Source: Faecalicatena sp. (lineage in GTDB: Bacteria; Bacillota; Clostridia; Lachnospirales; Lachnospiraceae). From it: a DNA stretch of 21,946 nucleotides. The position numbers were made by a program, and so were the translations under genes. Positions 6,291 through 14,431 of this stretch are shown in pieces. The stretch is from assembly GCA_009774255.1 (NCBI GenBank), contig VSNK01000054.1, positions 1 to 21,946 on the forward strand, written 5' to 3'. Positions within the stretch are counted from its first letter, which is position 1. The number at the start of each line of letters is the position of its first letter. Under the pieces are notes generated by a model that searched no databases, was not told the origin of the DNA, and saw only the letters and a list, made by a program, of their open reading frames with translations.

Positions 6291-9077
6291 ATGCAGATTC
6301 AAGATTTGAAGATCAATGGAGTGAAAAACCCGGTTGGGTTCTGGCTGGACAATATTATCTGTTCGTGGAAAGTGACGGATACAAAGAGTCAAAAGCAGAA
6401 AAATGCCAAAATTGAAGTCAGCGCAGATGAGGCATTCGGCGAGATCCTTTATACGAAAGAAGGGGCTGAGCTGAAACAGCAGGGGGAGAAGCTGCCTGTG
6501 GATCTGAAACCGAGGACCACCTATTATTATCGGGTCGCGGTGACCGGGGATCAGGGAGATTCTGCGGTCAGCGAAACCGGAATTTTTGAGACCGGAAAGA
6601 TGCAGGAGGAATGGCAGGCACAGTGGATCGCAGCGGCGAAGGAGGATACATTCCATCCGGTCCTGCGTAAAACCGTTTCCATCGAAAAGCCGGTGAAACG
6701 GGCGCGTGTCTATGGGACCGGTGTGGGGATGTTAGAGCTGTATATGAACGGGGAAAAGCTGGGCAATGAATATCTGGCCCCTTATGTGAATCAGTATGAG
6801 ACGAACATCCAGGTACTGACCTTCCCGGCGGATCTGAAGCAGGGAGAGAACACTCTGGAAATCCTGCTGGGAAAGGGCTGGTACATGGGGTTGTTCGGAT
6901 TGGAGCTGCAGAAAAATAACTACGGTGACCGGATGGCGGCGATCGCGGAGCTGCACATCGAATACGAGGATGGCACAGAGGATCTGATCTGCACGGACGG
7001 AAGCTGGGAATACAGAGGTTCCCTGATTGAGGATTCCGGCATCTATGACGGGGAAATTTATAATGAACTGCTTTGGGAGGGAAAGGAGAACCCATGGAAA
7101 CCGGTGGATGTACTGGAGCATCCGGAGGAACATGAGGGTACGAAAAATCTGGTGAAGAGCCATCTCATGGACCGCTTAAGCCTCCCTGTGCTGGCCATGG
7201 AAGAGCTGGCGGTACAGGAGATCATCCACACCCCGGCTGGGGAGACAGTGCTGGATTTCGGGCAGAATTTTGCCGGATTTGTGGAGTTTGACGCGGATTT
7301 TGCGAAGGGGACAAGGGTCACTCTGGAGTGCGCAGAGATTTTGCAGGAAGGGAATTTTTACCACGGAAATTATCGGGACGCGGAGTCGAAATTCACCTAT
7401 ATTTCCGACGGCACGGCAAAAAAAGTGCGGCCGCATTTTACATTTTATGGATTCCGGTATATCCGCGTGACAGGATGGCCGGGGGAATGTAGGAAGGAAA
7501 GCTTCACCGGGAAGGTATTGTACTCGGAGATTGAGCGGACCGGATATATCCGGACAAACCACGAGAAGATCAACCGGCTCTATGAAAATACAGTTTGGGG
7601 CCTGAAAGGCAATTTTCTAGACATGCCTACGGATTGCCCCCAGAGGAGCGAGCGCCTTGGCTGGACGGGGGACGCGCAGGTGTTTGCGCCGACGGCAAGC
7701 TACCATGTGGATACGAGGGCATTTTTCCACAAATTCATGAAAGACCTGCGGGATGAGCAGAAGTTCCTGGATGGAGGGATCGCCAACTATGTGCCCAATA
7801 TCGGGCATAAGCCGGACTGCGGCAGTGTCTGGGGGGATGTGGCGACCTTTGTGCCCAATGTGCTGTACCAGTATTACGGAAATGTGTCGGAGTTGGAGTA
7901 TTGCTATCCCATGATGCGGGACTGGGTGGAGTACATCGACCGCCAGGACGCGGCCAGGGGCAGCAGGCAGTATTTGTATAATTTCGGTTTCCATTTCGGG
8001 GATTGGCTGGCGTTGGATGGGCCCACACCTACCAGCTTCAAGGGAAGCACCAATGACGACTATATTGCGTCCGTCTATTACTACCGTTCCGTGCAGATCG
8101 TGCGGGAGACTGCGGAGCGGCTGGGAAAAACGGAGGACGCGAAGCGGTATCAGGAACTGGAAAAGAACATTTATAACGCGGTCCTGCGGGAATTTTTCAC
8201 TCCCAGCGGGAGGCTTGCCATCGACACCCAGGCGGCGTATGTGATCGCGCTGAAATTCCATGTATATATCGACCGACAGAAGGTGATCGACCAGTTTAAG
8301 CTGCGCCTGAAAAATGACTGCAACCAGATCAAATGCGGTTTCGTGGGGGCTCCCATGCTGTGTACGGTGCTGGCGGAGGCAGGACTGTTCGAGCTGGCCT
8401 ATGATTTCCTGCTGAAAGAAGGCTTCCCAAGCTGGCTGTATAGTGTCGACCTGGGGGCTACCACCATCTGGGAACGGTGGAATTCTGTGGGAGAGGACGG
8501 CGTGATCAGCGACACAGGCATGAACTCACTGAACCATTATTCCTACGGGTCAGTCATGGAATTTGTATATGCCTACGCGGCGGGTATCCGCCCCTTGGAG
8601 CCGGGATTTGCCAAAGCGGTGATCGCGCCCCATCCGGACATCCGTCTGCGGAAGATGGAATGCAGCTATAATTCAGTTTCCGGGAAATATGTCTGCAATT
8701 ATGAGATTTGCGAGGACGGGCAGATGAAGGTGCATGTGGAAGTGCCATTTCACTGTGAAGCAAACGTGGAGCTTCCTGGATATCCGGAAAAGAGCATGAT
8801 ATTGGAAGCAGGAACGTATGAATACTGCTATGTGCCGGAGACGGATTACCGGAAGCCTTACAGCAAGGATACGACATTGAACCGGATTGCGGCGGACGAA
8901 AAGGCTATGGGTGTGCTGGCGAAGTATGCGCCTGCAATCGCTGGGATTGCAGGCTCAGGCGACCCGGAGCTGGGGGCAAATACATTAGAGGATATTTCAT
9001 ATAAGGGATTTCTGCCCTTTGAGCCGGAGAAGCTGCGGCAGGCGATCGAGGAATTGACAGATCTGGCCGCAGGGTGA
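6291..9077 (+). CDS. Alpha-L-rhamnosidase, glycoside hydrolase family 78
   Basis: A 928-aa GH78 enzyme that hydrolyses terminal alpha-L-rhamnose from glycosides by an inverting mechanism. Regions in order: N-terminal Ig/fibronectin-like domain (1-100), Bac_rhamnosid_N-type beta domain (about 110-300), a second beta domain (FGQNFAGFVEFD, about 320-420), the (alpha/alpha)6 catalytic barrel (about 425-765) and a C-terminal beta domain. The catalytic barrel begins with DCPQRSERLGWTGDAQ, giving acidic residues Asp448, Glu454 and Asp461, and ends with TTIWERW, where Glu728 is the likely general base. There is no signal peptide, so it acts in the cytoplasm on imported substrate, matching the upstream GPH symporter. 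The ATG at 6291 has GAGGAGG about 12 bases upstream, a long spacing. The C-terminal 90 residues beyond the usual end are unassigned. Confidence 0.95.
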   Translation: MQIQDLKINGVKNPVGFWLDNIICSWKVTDTKSQKQKNAKIEVSADEAFGEILYTKEGAELKQQGEKLPVDLKPRTTYYYRVAVTGDQGDSAVSETGIFETGKMQEEWQAQWIAAAKEDTFHPVLRKTVSIEKPVKRARVYGTGVGMLELYMNGEKLGNEYLAPYVNQYETNIQVLTFPADLKQGENTLEILLGKGWYMGLFGLELQKNNYGDRMAAIAELHIEYEDGTEDLICTDGSWEYRGSLIEDSGIYDGEIYNELLWEGKENPWKPVDVLEHPEEHEGTKNLVKSHLMDRLSLPVLAMEELAVQEIIHTPAGETVLDFGQNFAGFVEFDADFAKGTRVTLECAEILQEGNFYHGNYRDAESKFTYISDGTAKKVRPHFTFYGFRYIRVTGWPGECRKESFTGKVLYSEIERTGYIRTNHEKINRLYENTVWGLKGNFLDMPTDCPQRSERLGWTGDAQVFAPTASYHVDTRAFFHKFMKDLRDEQKFLDGGIANYVPNIGHKPDCGSVWGDVATFVPNVLYQYYGNVSELEYCYPMMRDWVEYIDRQDAARGSRQYLYNFGFHFGDWLALDGPTPTSFKGSTNDDYIASVYYYRSVQIVRETAERLGKTEDAKRYQELEKNIYNAVLREFFTPSGRLAIDTQAAYVIALKFHVYIDRQKVIDQFKLRLKNDCNQIKCGFVGAPMLCTVLAEAGLFELAYDFLLKEGFPSWLYSVDLGATTIWERWNSVGEDGVISDTGMNSLNHYSYGSVMEFVYAYAAGIRPLEPGFAKAVIAPHPDIRLRKMECSYNSVSGKYVCNYEICEDGQMKVHVEVPFHCEANVELPGYPEKSMILEAGTYEYCYVPETDYRKPYSKDTTLNRIAADEKAMGVLAKYAPAIAGIAGSGDPELGANTLEDISYKGFLPFEPEKLRQAIEELTDLAAG

Positions 9078-9081
9078 TGAA

Positions 9082-9240
9082 GTTCATATGTTACATGTCA
9101 GCCACCGGCCAATCACTACGCTGATTGACCGAGGGCTGACATATAACGTTCATATTGATTTCCGCATTTCCAAATGACCGTGCAGCGTGGTGCACGGCCC
9201 AGGAGTGAACAGAAACTTATTCAGGATGTGGCATGTAACT
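9082..9240. repeat. Structured intergenic element with nested and alternative inverted repeats
   Basis: A long imperfect hairpin (9090-9115 with 9122-9147) has paired blocks ATGTCAGCC/GGCTGACAT and AATCA/TGATT. A second hairpin, CCGTGCA (9178-9184) with TGCACGG (9191-9197), follows. GTTACATG (9090-9097) can pair instead with CATGTAAC (9232-9239), and GTTCAT (9082, 9148) with GTGAAC (9205). This is far more pairing than expected by chance and looks like a dispersed extragenic element or a structured RNA. It begins right after the rhamnosidase stop, but there is no T-run. Confidence 0.65.
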
Positions 9241-9282
9241 ATTCAGACATAAAAACACTGCATTGATGCAATAAATATTGCA

Positions 9283-9343
9283 CGAAACGGCTGACAGGAG
9301 TAGAGTAAAAGTAACAATTATCAGATGAGTTAAGCCGTTTTCG
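9283..9343 (+). promoter_or_regulatory. Leader inverted repeat before the small membrane-protein gene
   Basis: CGAAACGGCT (9283-9292) pairs with AGCCGTTTTCG (9333-9343) with a single bulged base, across a 40-nt loop, ending about ten bases before the ribosome binding site at 9351. It could be an operator or a leader stem; nothing identifies a ligand or regulator. Confidence 0.4.
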
Positions 9344-9363
9344 TACGGCAGAAAGGAGTTTTT

Positions 9364-9660
9364 ATGAATGAGGAGCTGTTGTTGTATATTTTGGCTGTTA
9401 TTATTCCTATATTTGGCCTGGTACGGCTGGTCTGGGAAAGAAAACTGGAGGTTTCAAGAAAGGTAGTTTCCGGAACGAGTGCTTTTTATTCTACGGTAGT
9501 GGGAAGCATCGTAGGAACAAGCGGATTGTGGTTTCTGACAGGTAATGTTATCTATGTAACGATCTATCTGACAGTCATCATTGTCTGCTATGCGGTTATC
9601 TGCGCAGTTGTTAAAAAGAAGGAATATCCTGAGGAAGAACGTTTTACGAAAGAGTGGTAG
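9364..9660 (+). CDS. Small integral membrane protein, 98 aa
   Basis: Unrecognised small membrane protein. Three hydrophobic stretches are visible: about residues 4-22, 38-58 and 63-85, ending in a charged cytoplasmic tail (KKKEYPEEERFTKEW). No catalytic or metal motif is seen. The start at 9364 has AGAAAGGAG nine bases before it. It lies 49 bp upstream of the Nudix-HD gene on the same strand with no terminator between, so the two are probably co-transcribed; whether they work together is unknown. Confidence 0.8.
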   Translation: MNEELLLYILAVIIPIFGLVRLVWERKLEVSRKVVSGTSAFYSTVVGSIVGTSGLWFLTGNVIYVTIYLTVIIVCYAVICAVVKKKEYPEEERFTKEW

Positions 9661-9709
9661 TATTAAGAAATGTAGAAACCGCAATAAATGAATTCGAAAG
9701 AGGAGGAAA

Positions 9710-10762
9710 ATGAAACATCTTTTTACGTTGGACATCAAAGATTACCCTCCCTCTGCCGTACCCTTGTACAGACCATCGGTCAGGGCAGTCATCCGAATGG
9801 AAGATGAGAAGCTGGCCATGGTTTACAGCAGAAAATACGGATATTATAAATTCCCCGGCGGCGGAATACGCGCCGGGGAGGACAGGGAAGAGGCGTTGGC
9901 AAGAGAAGTGCGGGAGGAGACGGGGCTTATAGTTAAGAAAGAGACCATCCAGGAATACGGAAGCGTGCTTCGCCGACAAAAAAGCGGAAAGCAGGAAAAC
10001 ACGGTCTTCGAACAGGAAAATTTATATTATTTCTGTTCTGCGGAAGCGGGAGTCCGGGAGCAGAAACTGGACGGTTATGAAAAGGAAGCAGGATTCGAAC
10101 TGCGCTTCGTTACCGAGGCGGAGGCCATAGCGGCCAATCAGGTATGTGTGCCGGAGGATGATTTCAGCCTTGTGATCATTGCCAGGGACACCCAGATCCT
10201 GGAACGGTTAATCGGGGCGGTTCCCGAGCCTTCCCTCCCCATGGCGGAGTTTTTGCTGCGGTCCGCCGCACAATGCAATCCGGGGCCGTGGGAGCAGCAC
10301 AGCAGATACACGGCAGAATACGCGGAAAGGATTGCCGGGCGGCGCCCAGATATGGATGCGAAGATAGCATATGTATATGGGCTGCTCCACGATATCGGGC
10401 GGAAGTTCGGGGTGAGCGGCCTGGCCCATGTGTATGACGGATATCATTATCTGCTGGAACTGGGGTATGCCAATGCGGCAAGGATTGCGCTGACCCACTC
10501 CTTTAACTTGAAAGACATCCATGACTACATCGGAAAATTCGACATTCCGGAATCCGCACAGGAAGAGATCCGGATGCTTTTGGAAGAGTTAGAGTATGAT
10601 GATTATGATTATCTGATCCAACTGTGCGATGCTGTTGCCAAAGCGGACGGGATTGTGTCTCTGGAAGAGCGGATGAATGATGTAAAAAGCAGATACGGAT
10701 ATTATCCGCAGAAGAAGTGGGATAGGAATCTGTGGCTGAAGGAGTATTTTGCGAATGAATGA
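9710..10762 (+). CDS. Nudix hydrolase-HD phosphohydrolase fusion protein
   Basis: A 350-aa two-domain protein. The N-terminal part (about 20-165) is a Nudix hydrolase with a complete box: G51 to E57, then R65-E66-V67-R68-E69-E70-T71-G72-L73, the Mg-binding helix that cleaves nucleoside-diphosphate-linked substrates. The C-terminal part (about 175-345) is an HD-domain phosphohydrolase: His197, His227-Asp228 (LLHDIGRKFG), then His240, His263 and Asp307 (LCDAVAKADG) as the likely metal ligands. In Clostridia these two domains are usually met as separate proteins, so the fusion suggests sequential action on one nucleotide-type substrate (inference). ATG at 9710 with GAGGAGG six bases upstream. 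It ends at a strong terminator and follows a small membrane-protein gene. Confidence 0.92.
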   Translation: MKHLFTLDIKDYPPSAVPLYRPSVRAVIRMEDEKLAMVYSRKYGYYKFPGGGIRAGEDREEALAREVREETGLIVKKETIQEYGSVLRRQKSGKQENTVFEQENLYYFCSAEAGVREQKLDGYEKEAGFELRFVTEAEAIAANQVCVPEDDFSLVIIARDTQILERLIGAVPEPSLPMAEFLLRSAAQCNPGPWEQHSRYTAEYAERIAGRRPDMDAKIAYVYGLLHDIGRKFGVSGLAHVYDGYHYLLELGYANAARIALTHSFNLKDIHDYIGKFDIPESAQEEIRMLLEELEYDDYDYLIQLCDAVAKADGIVSLEERMNDVKSRYGYYPQKKWDRNLWLKEYFANE

Positions 10763-10770
10763 GCAAGTTT

Positions 10771-10824
10771 CACTCTTCACGGATGTCCTGTGCTTTGCCA
10801 CAAGGCATCCGGGGAGAGTGTTTT
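10771..10824 (+). terminator. Rho-independent terminator after the Nudix-HD gene
   Basis: Outer stem CACTCT (10771-10776) with AGAGTG (10815-10820); inner stem GGATG with CATCC and TGTG with CACA; then TTTT. It starts eight bases after the stop codon. Confidence 0.8.
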
Positions 10825-10849
10825 GGATCATCTAATGAAATGCTACCTA

Positions 10850-12103
10850 TCATTGTTCCAGGCTGTTTGTGTTTAAGAGAAATTCATAAATCCCCATAAC
10901 AAGCACGCCTTCTTCTGTATACCAGGGGGCCGGAACATCTTTCAGGATAATGATTTTCTTGAATGAATCATCTATGCGTAGAAGTGAGTCTTTTTCCTGC
11001 CGCATTTTATCGCTGTCAGGAATCGCAAATGCAGATTGGATATAATATCGCTTAGAGGCCTTATTGCAGACAAAATCGACTTCTAACTGTCTGTGTATTA
11101 ATTTTCCTTTTTTATCTCTCTGACTAAACTGCACGACTCCTACATCCACATTGAAGCCTCTCACCAAGAGCTCATTATAGATTATATTCTCCATCGTATG
11201 TGTTTCCTCAATCTGGCGGAAATTAATCCTGGCATTTCGCAGACCTATATCGGTAAAATAATATTTCAGCGGCGTATCAATGTATCTTTTCCCGCGAATG
11301 TCGTACCTCTGAGCGGATGAGATCAAAAAAGCATCACATAGATATTCTATATAATTTTTTATAGTAGTTTGGCTGATCTTTACTTGCTTTACACTTTTAA
11401 AGGTATCCGATAACTTTTTAGGATTTGAAAGCGACCCGATTCCAGATGAAAGGATATTCAGCAATTCTTCCAGTTCGCTCTTATTTCGAATTCGATGCCG
11501 CGCCGTTATATCATTGATATAGGTTTCCGCAAACAGATTTTTTAAAAATTCTATTTTTTGTTCGGCATTTGCCAGTGAAACAATCGGCGGTAGTCCGCCA
11601 TATAAAATATATTCATTCCATCCGTCATATTTATTTCCCTCATAGACAGACATGAATTCGGCAAAGCTCAGCGGATTCATATGCAGCTCATCACCGCGCC
11701 CGCGGAATTCCGTAATGATATCTTTGGAAAGAAACTTCGCATTACTTCCGGTTACGTATACATCCACATTTTTGATACGGATCAGTCCGTTCAGTACAGA
11801 TTCAAAATCCTCAAGCAATTGAACTTCGTCCAGGAGAATATAATACATCTTATCATCCAAAAGCTGCTTCTTCACGTGTGGGTACATGAATTCCGGATCT
11901 CTGTACTTTTTATTCTCAAAGGTATCAAAAGCCATCTCTATGATGTGGGCTTCGTCCACTCCACTCTCCAAAAGATGCTCCCGAAAAAGTGTAAATAGTA
12001 GGAATGATTTACCGCAGCGACGGATCCCGGTTATTACTTTTATTAGTCTATTGTGTTTTTTTGAAATAAGCTTATCCAAGTATAAATCCCTTTGTATTCT
12101 CAT
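10850..12103 (-). CDS. AAA_14/DUF4143 ATP-binding protein
   Basis: A 417-aa ATPase of the AAA_14 (PF13173) plus DUF4143 (PF13635) architecture, a widespread and poorly understood family often present in many copies in gut bacteria. Walker A is GIRRCGKS (26-33), Walker B is YYILLDEVQLL with Asp92-Glu93, the sensor is VTGSNAKFLS (117-126), and FRGRGDE (133-139) may supply the arginine finger. The C-terminal half has a DNA-binding-like region and the PD-(D/E)XK-like core RQLEVDFVC...YYIQSA, in which the usual Lys is replaced by Gln. The ATG is preceded by AGGAGG at eight bases. Base composition is clearly AT-richer than the flanking Nudix-HD and MCP genes, consistent with lateral acquisition. 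It is a single-gene unit. Confidence 0.9.
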   Translation of the reverse strand: MRIQRDLYLDKLISKKHNRLIKVITGIRRCGKSFLLFTLFREHLLESGVDEAHIIEMAFDTFENKKYRDPEFMYPHVKKQLLDDKMYYILLDEVQLLEDFESVLNGLIRIKNVDVYVTGSNAKFLSKDIITEFRGRGDELHMNPLSFAEFMSVYEGNKYDGWNEYILYGGLPPIVSLANAEQKIEFLKNLFAETYINDITARHRIRNKSELEELLNILSSGIGSLSNPKKLSDTFKSVKQVKISQTTIKNYIEYLCDAFLISSAQRYDIRGKRYIDTPLKYYFTDIGLRNARINFRQIEETHTMENIIYNELLVRGFNVDVGVVQFSQRDKKGKLIHRQLEVDFVCNKASKRYYIQSAFAIPDSDKMRQEKDSLLRIDDSFKKIIILKDVPAPWYTEEGVLVMGIYEFLLNTNSLEQ

Positions 12104-12192
12104 ATTTAATGCCTCCTACGAAAGAAATATACATCATGATTCAATTTTCTTACGTAAATAGTAACATAATCTGTTTTTTTAGTCAATCAGAA

Positions 12193-12219
12193 CAGACGGC
12201 GATCTATGATCGCCGTCTG
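12193..12219 (-). terminator. Terminator hairpin after the MCP gene
   Basis: CAGACGGCGATC (12193-12204) pairs perfectly with GATCGCCGTCTG (12208-12219) across a 3-nt loop, four bases after the MCP stop codon read on the minus strand. The following T content is modest (TTCTGATT) but the stem is very stable. Confidence 0.75.
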
Positions 12220-12222
12220 CTT

Positions 12223-14355
12223 TTAGTTCTTGTGAAGTTTGAATTGTCTTACCAGATTCCGCAGTGTCTGAGCCTGACTGGACAGTTCTTCGCTGGTCGC
12301 AGCGCTTTGCTCCGCCGTGGCGGAATTGGTCTGGACAACACTGGAGATCTGATTCATCCCCTCCGTAACTTGTTCCAGAGAGTCGGACTGGTCTACCGCG
12401 GCCTCCGCGATCTGATCTACGATTCCGGAGATCGCATGGCTTTTTTCCACGACTTGTTCCAGAGAACGGGCCGTCTCATTGGCAATCTCCATCCCCTGTT
12501 CCACGGCATTGACAGCGCCCAGGATCAGATCGGAGGTACTATTGGCAGCACTTGCGGACTTGCCGGCAAGATTACGCACTTCGTCGGCCACTACCGCGAA
12601 GCCTTTTCCTGCTACGCCGGCACGTGCGGATTCCACCGCGGCGTTCAGCGCAAGGATATTGGTCTGGAATGCAATGTCTTCGATTGTCTTGATAATCTTT
12701 CCGATCTCCGTGGATTTCTTTCCAATCTCCTCCATCGCAGTGATCATCTTGTGCATCTGTTGGTTGCAGATGGCAGTTTCCCGGTCTGATTCTGTGGAAT
12801 AGTCGCGCGCATCCGCGGCATTGCGGGCAGTACCCTGTACATGCTCGGAGATCCCTGAGATGGTCGCCGCCAGTTCCTCGACCGAAGCAGCCTGTTCCAC
12901 AGAACCCTGTGAAAGAGCCTGCGCGCCTGCAGCCATCTGATCACTTCCGGAAGATACCTGATCTGCGGCAAGGTCGATCTGTTTGAGAGCGTCGGTGAGA
13001 TGGCGGTTCATCTTGCGGACGGAGAGCAGGACCCCTTCGAATTCTCCGATATAACTGTCCTCTGCTTTGGTTCTGACCGTAAAATTGCCGTTTGCCATCT
13101 CCTCCAGCACATATTTCAGATCGGTCACGATTCGCTTCAGGTTCTCTGCCATTTCCGCAAATGTCCTGGACAGAATTCCGATCTCGTCTTCATTGGCCGC
13201 TTCCAGATGCACATCCAGATTTCCATCCGCGATACTGTGTGCAGCCTGCACGATTCCCTGAACAGGGCTGAGCACATTTTTCAGTACGAAGAAGATAGCG
13301 GTAATGATCACGATAAGAGCCGCCACGGAAAGAATAAGCATCCAGAAGAAAGTTGCTTTCATCTTTGCGTTGATATCGCTGGTATAAATCGCGGTCAGAG
13401 CCCACCAGGTCTCGTTGGCAGCCTGAATCGGTGTAAAGAAGCGGGTCACCTTCTGCCCGTCTTCACGGGTGGTCTCCAGGTGAAATGCCGAATCTCCGGC
13501 CATCTGGCTCTGAATCGCCTCAAGATCTTCGGCGTTAGGAGTAAAGTCCGACAGCATCTTACCAATATCGTCCAGGGATTCGCTGTCATAAACGATCTTC
13601 CCGTTCGCATTGTAAATGGTAGAATACATGCTGGGATAATTCTCATTGGTGGTCGCTACCTTGTCAAAATGGCTGACATTGATATCTGCCATCACGATGC
13701 CCCGCAGCTCATCGCCGTGGAGTATGGGGCTGGCATAGGAAACCATGGAAACACCATTGTAATCATAGGGATCCGTGACAACATCCGTCTTTTTTTCAAG
13801 AGCCAGCTTGTAGTAGTCCTCCTGGGAATAATCTTCATAGGGAGCAAAGGGCTGAATATCCCCATTCGCTTCGTCCTCGCCTATGTAGAAAGCATAATCT
13901 TTGATATCGTCCTGAAACTTATAGGGCTCGAACATCACGCCGATACCGGCCAGATCTGCGTTGTAGGCCGCACCGTTGCGTGCGGTCTCCCGCAGATATA
14001 CCTCCACGTCATAGTTGATAGGAGTCAATGTCTTGTCATAGATGCTGCTCTGGCACAGGGCGATGGCGGCATCATCCGTGGGCGCCTCGGTCAGCGACGG
14101 ATCTTCCTCCGCGGTCTTATAGGATTGTTCTACATACTTCTGCATGTCCTGGGCAACCGTTTCCGCCGCATTGAATATGGCCTGAATCTGCTGGGCGCTT
14201 CCATTGGAAATTGCGTTCAGCTCCCCGTAAGTGGCTTCAGAGATTGCCGTCCGGGACAAAACAATTGTCGTTCCGATGAGAATGATCAGGATAACTGCCA
14301 GAATAGAACCGATGATCAGTGCGAGTTTTTGTGTGAGCTTCATTTTTTTCAGCAT
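12223..14355 (-). CDS. Methyl-accepting chemotaxis protein
   Basis: A 710-aa transmembrane chemoreceptor. TM1 is at about 10-34, the extracellular Cache-type sensor spans about 35-333 (motifs FAPYEDYSQEDYYKLALEK and YASPILHGDELRGIVMADI are typical of dCache domains), TM2 is about 334-359, then HAMP and the signalling helical hairpin. The conserved tip, IAFQTNILALNAAVESARAG (562-581) then GFAVVADEVRNLAG, contacts CheA and CheW. There is no C-terminal CheR-binding pentapeptide. The in-frame ATG at 14391 would add 12 residues lying across a palindrome; the ATG at 14355 has GGGGAGG five bases upstream and is chosen. It lies 76 bp downstream of an HD-GYP gene on the same strand. The ligand cannot be deduced. 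Confidence 0.95.
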   Translation of the reverse strand: MLKKMKLTQKLALIIGSILAVILIILIGTTIVLSRTAISEATYGELNAISNGSAQQIQAIFNAAETVAQDMQKYVEQSYKTAEEDPSLTEAPTDDAAIALCQSSIYDKTLTPINYDVEVYLRETARNGAAYNADLAGIGVMFEPYKFQDDIKDYAFYIGEDEANGDIQPFAPYEDYSQEDYYKLALEKKTDVVTDPYDYNGVSMVSYASPILHGDELRGIVMADINVSHFDKVATTNENYPSMYSTIYNANGKIVYDSESLDDIGKMLSDFTPNAEDLEAIQSQMAGDSAFHLETTREDGQKVTRFFTPIQAANETWWALTAIYTSDINAKMKATFFWMLILSVAALIVIITAIFFVLKNVLSPVQGIVQAAHSIADGNLDVHLEAANEDEIGILSRTFAEMAENLKRIVTDLKYVLEEMANGNFTVRTKAEDSYIGEFEGVLLSVRKMNRHLTDALKQIDLAADQVSSGSDQMAAGAQALSQGSVEQAASVEELAATISGISEHVQGTARNAADARDYSTESDRETAICNQQMHKMITAMEEIGKKSTEIGKIIKTIEDIAFQTNILALNAAVESARAGVAGKGFAVVADEVRNLAGKSASAANSTSDLILGAVNAVEQGMEIANETARSLEQVVEKSHAISGIVDQIAEAAVDQSDSLEQVTEGMNQISSVVQTNSATAEQSAATSEELSSQAQTLRNLVRQFKLHKN

Positions 14356-14367
14356 TTGTTCCTCCCC

Positions 14368-14390
14368 TGAGATCAGATAAGCTGATCTCA
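14368..14390 (-). promoter_or_regulatory. Perfect 9-bp palindrome just upstream of the MCP ribosome binding site
   Basis: TGAGATCAG (14368-14376) is the exact reverse complement of CTGATCTCA (14382-14390) with a 5-nt spacer. It sits directly before the GGGGAGG of the MCP gene and lacks a T-run, so it looks like an operator or an mRNA stem at the 5' end of the MCP message, for instance a processing or stability element within the HD-GYP/MCP transcript. Confidence 0.5.
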
Positions 14391-14431
14391 ATTCATTTGT
14401 TCTTTATTATATTATGTGAAATGATTTTTCA

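Noticed and set aside
7617..8261. Minus-strand frame of 214 codons inside GH78
   Set aside because: Shadow of the rhamnosidase catalytic domain with no supporting start or motif.
13000..14370. Plus-strand frame of 456 codons opposite the MCP gene
   Set aside because: It mirrors the MCP coding frame, a common effect of codon bias; the protein is not family-like and no start signal precedes it.
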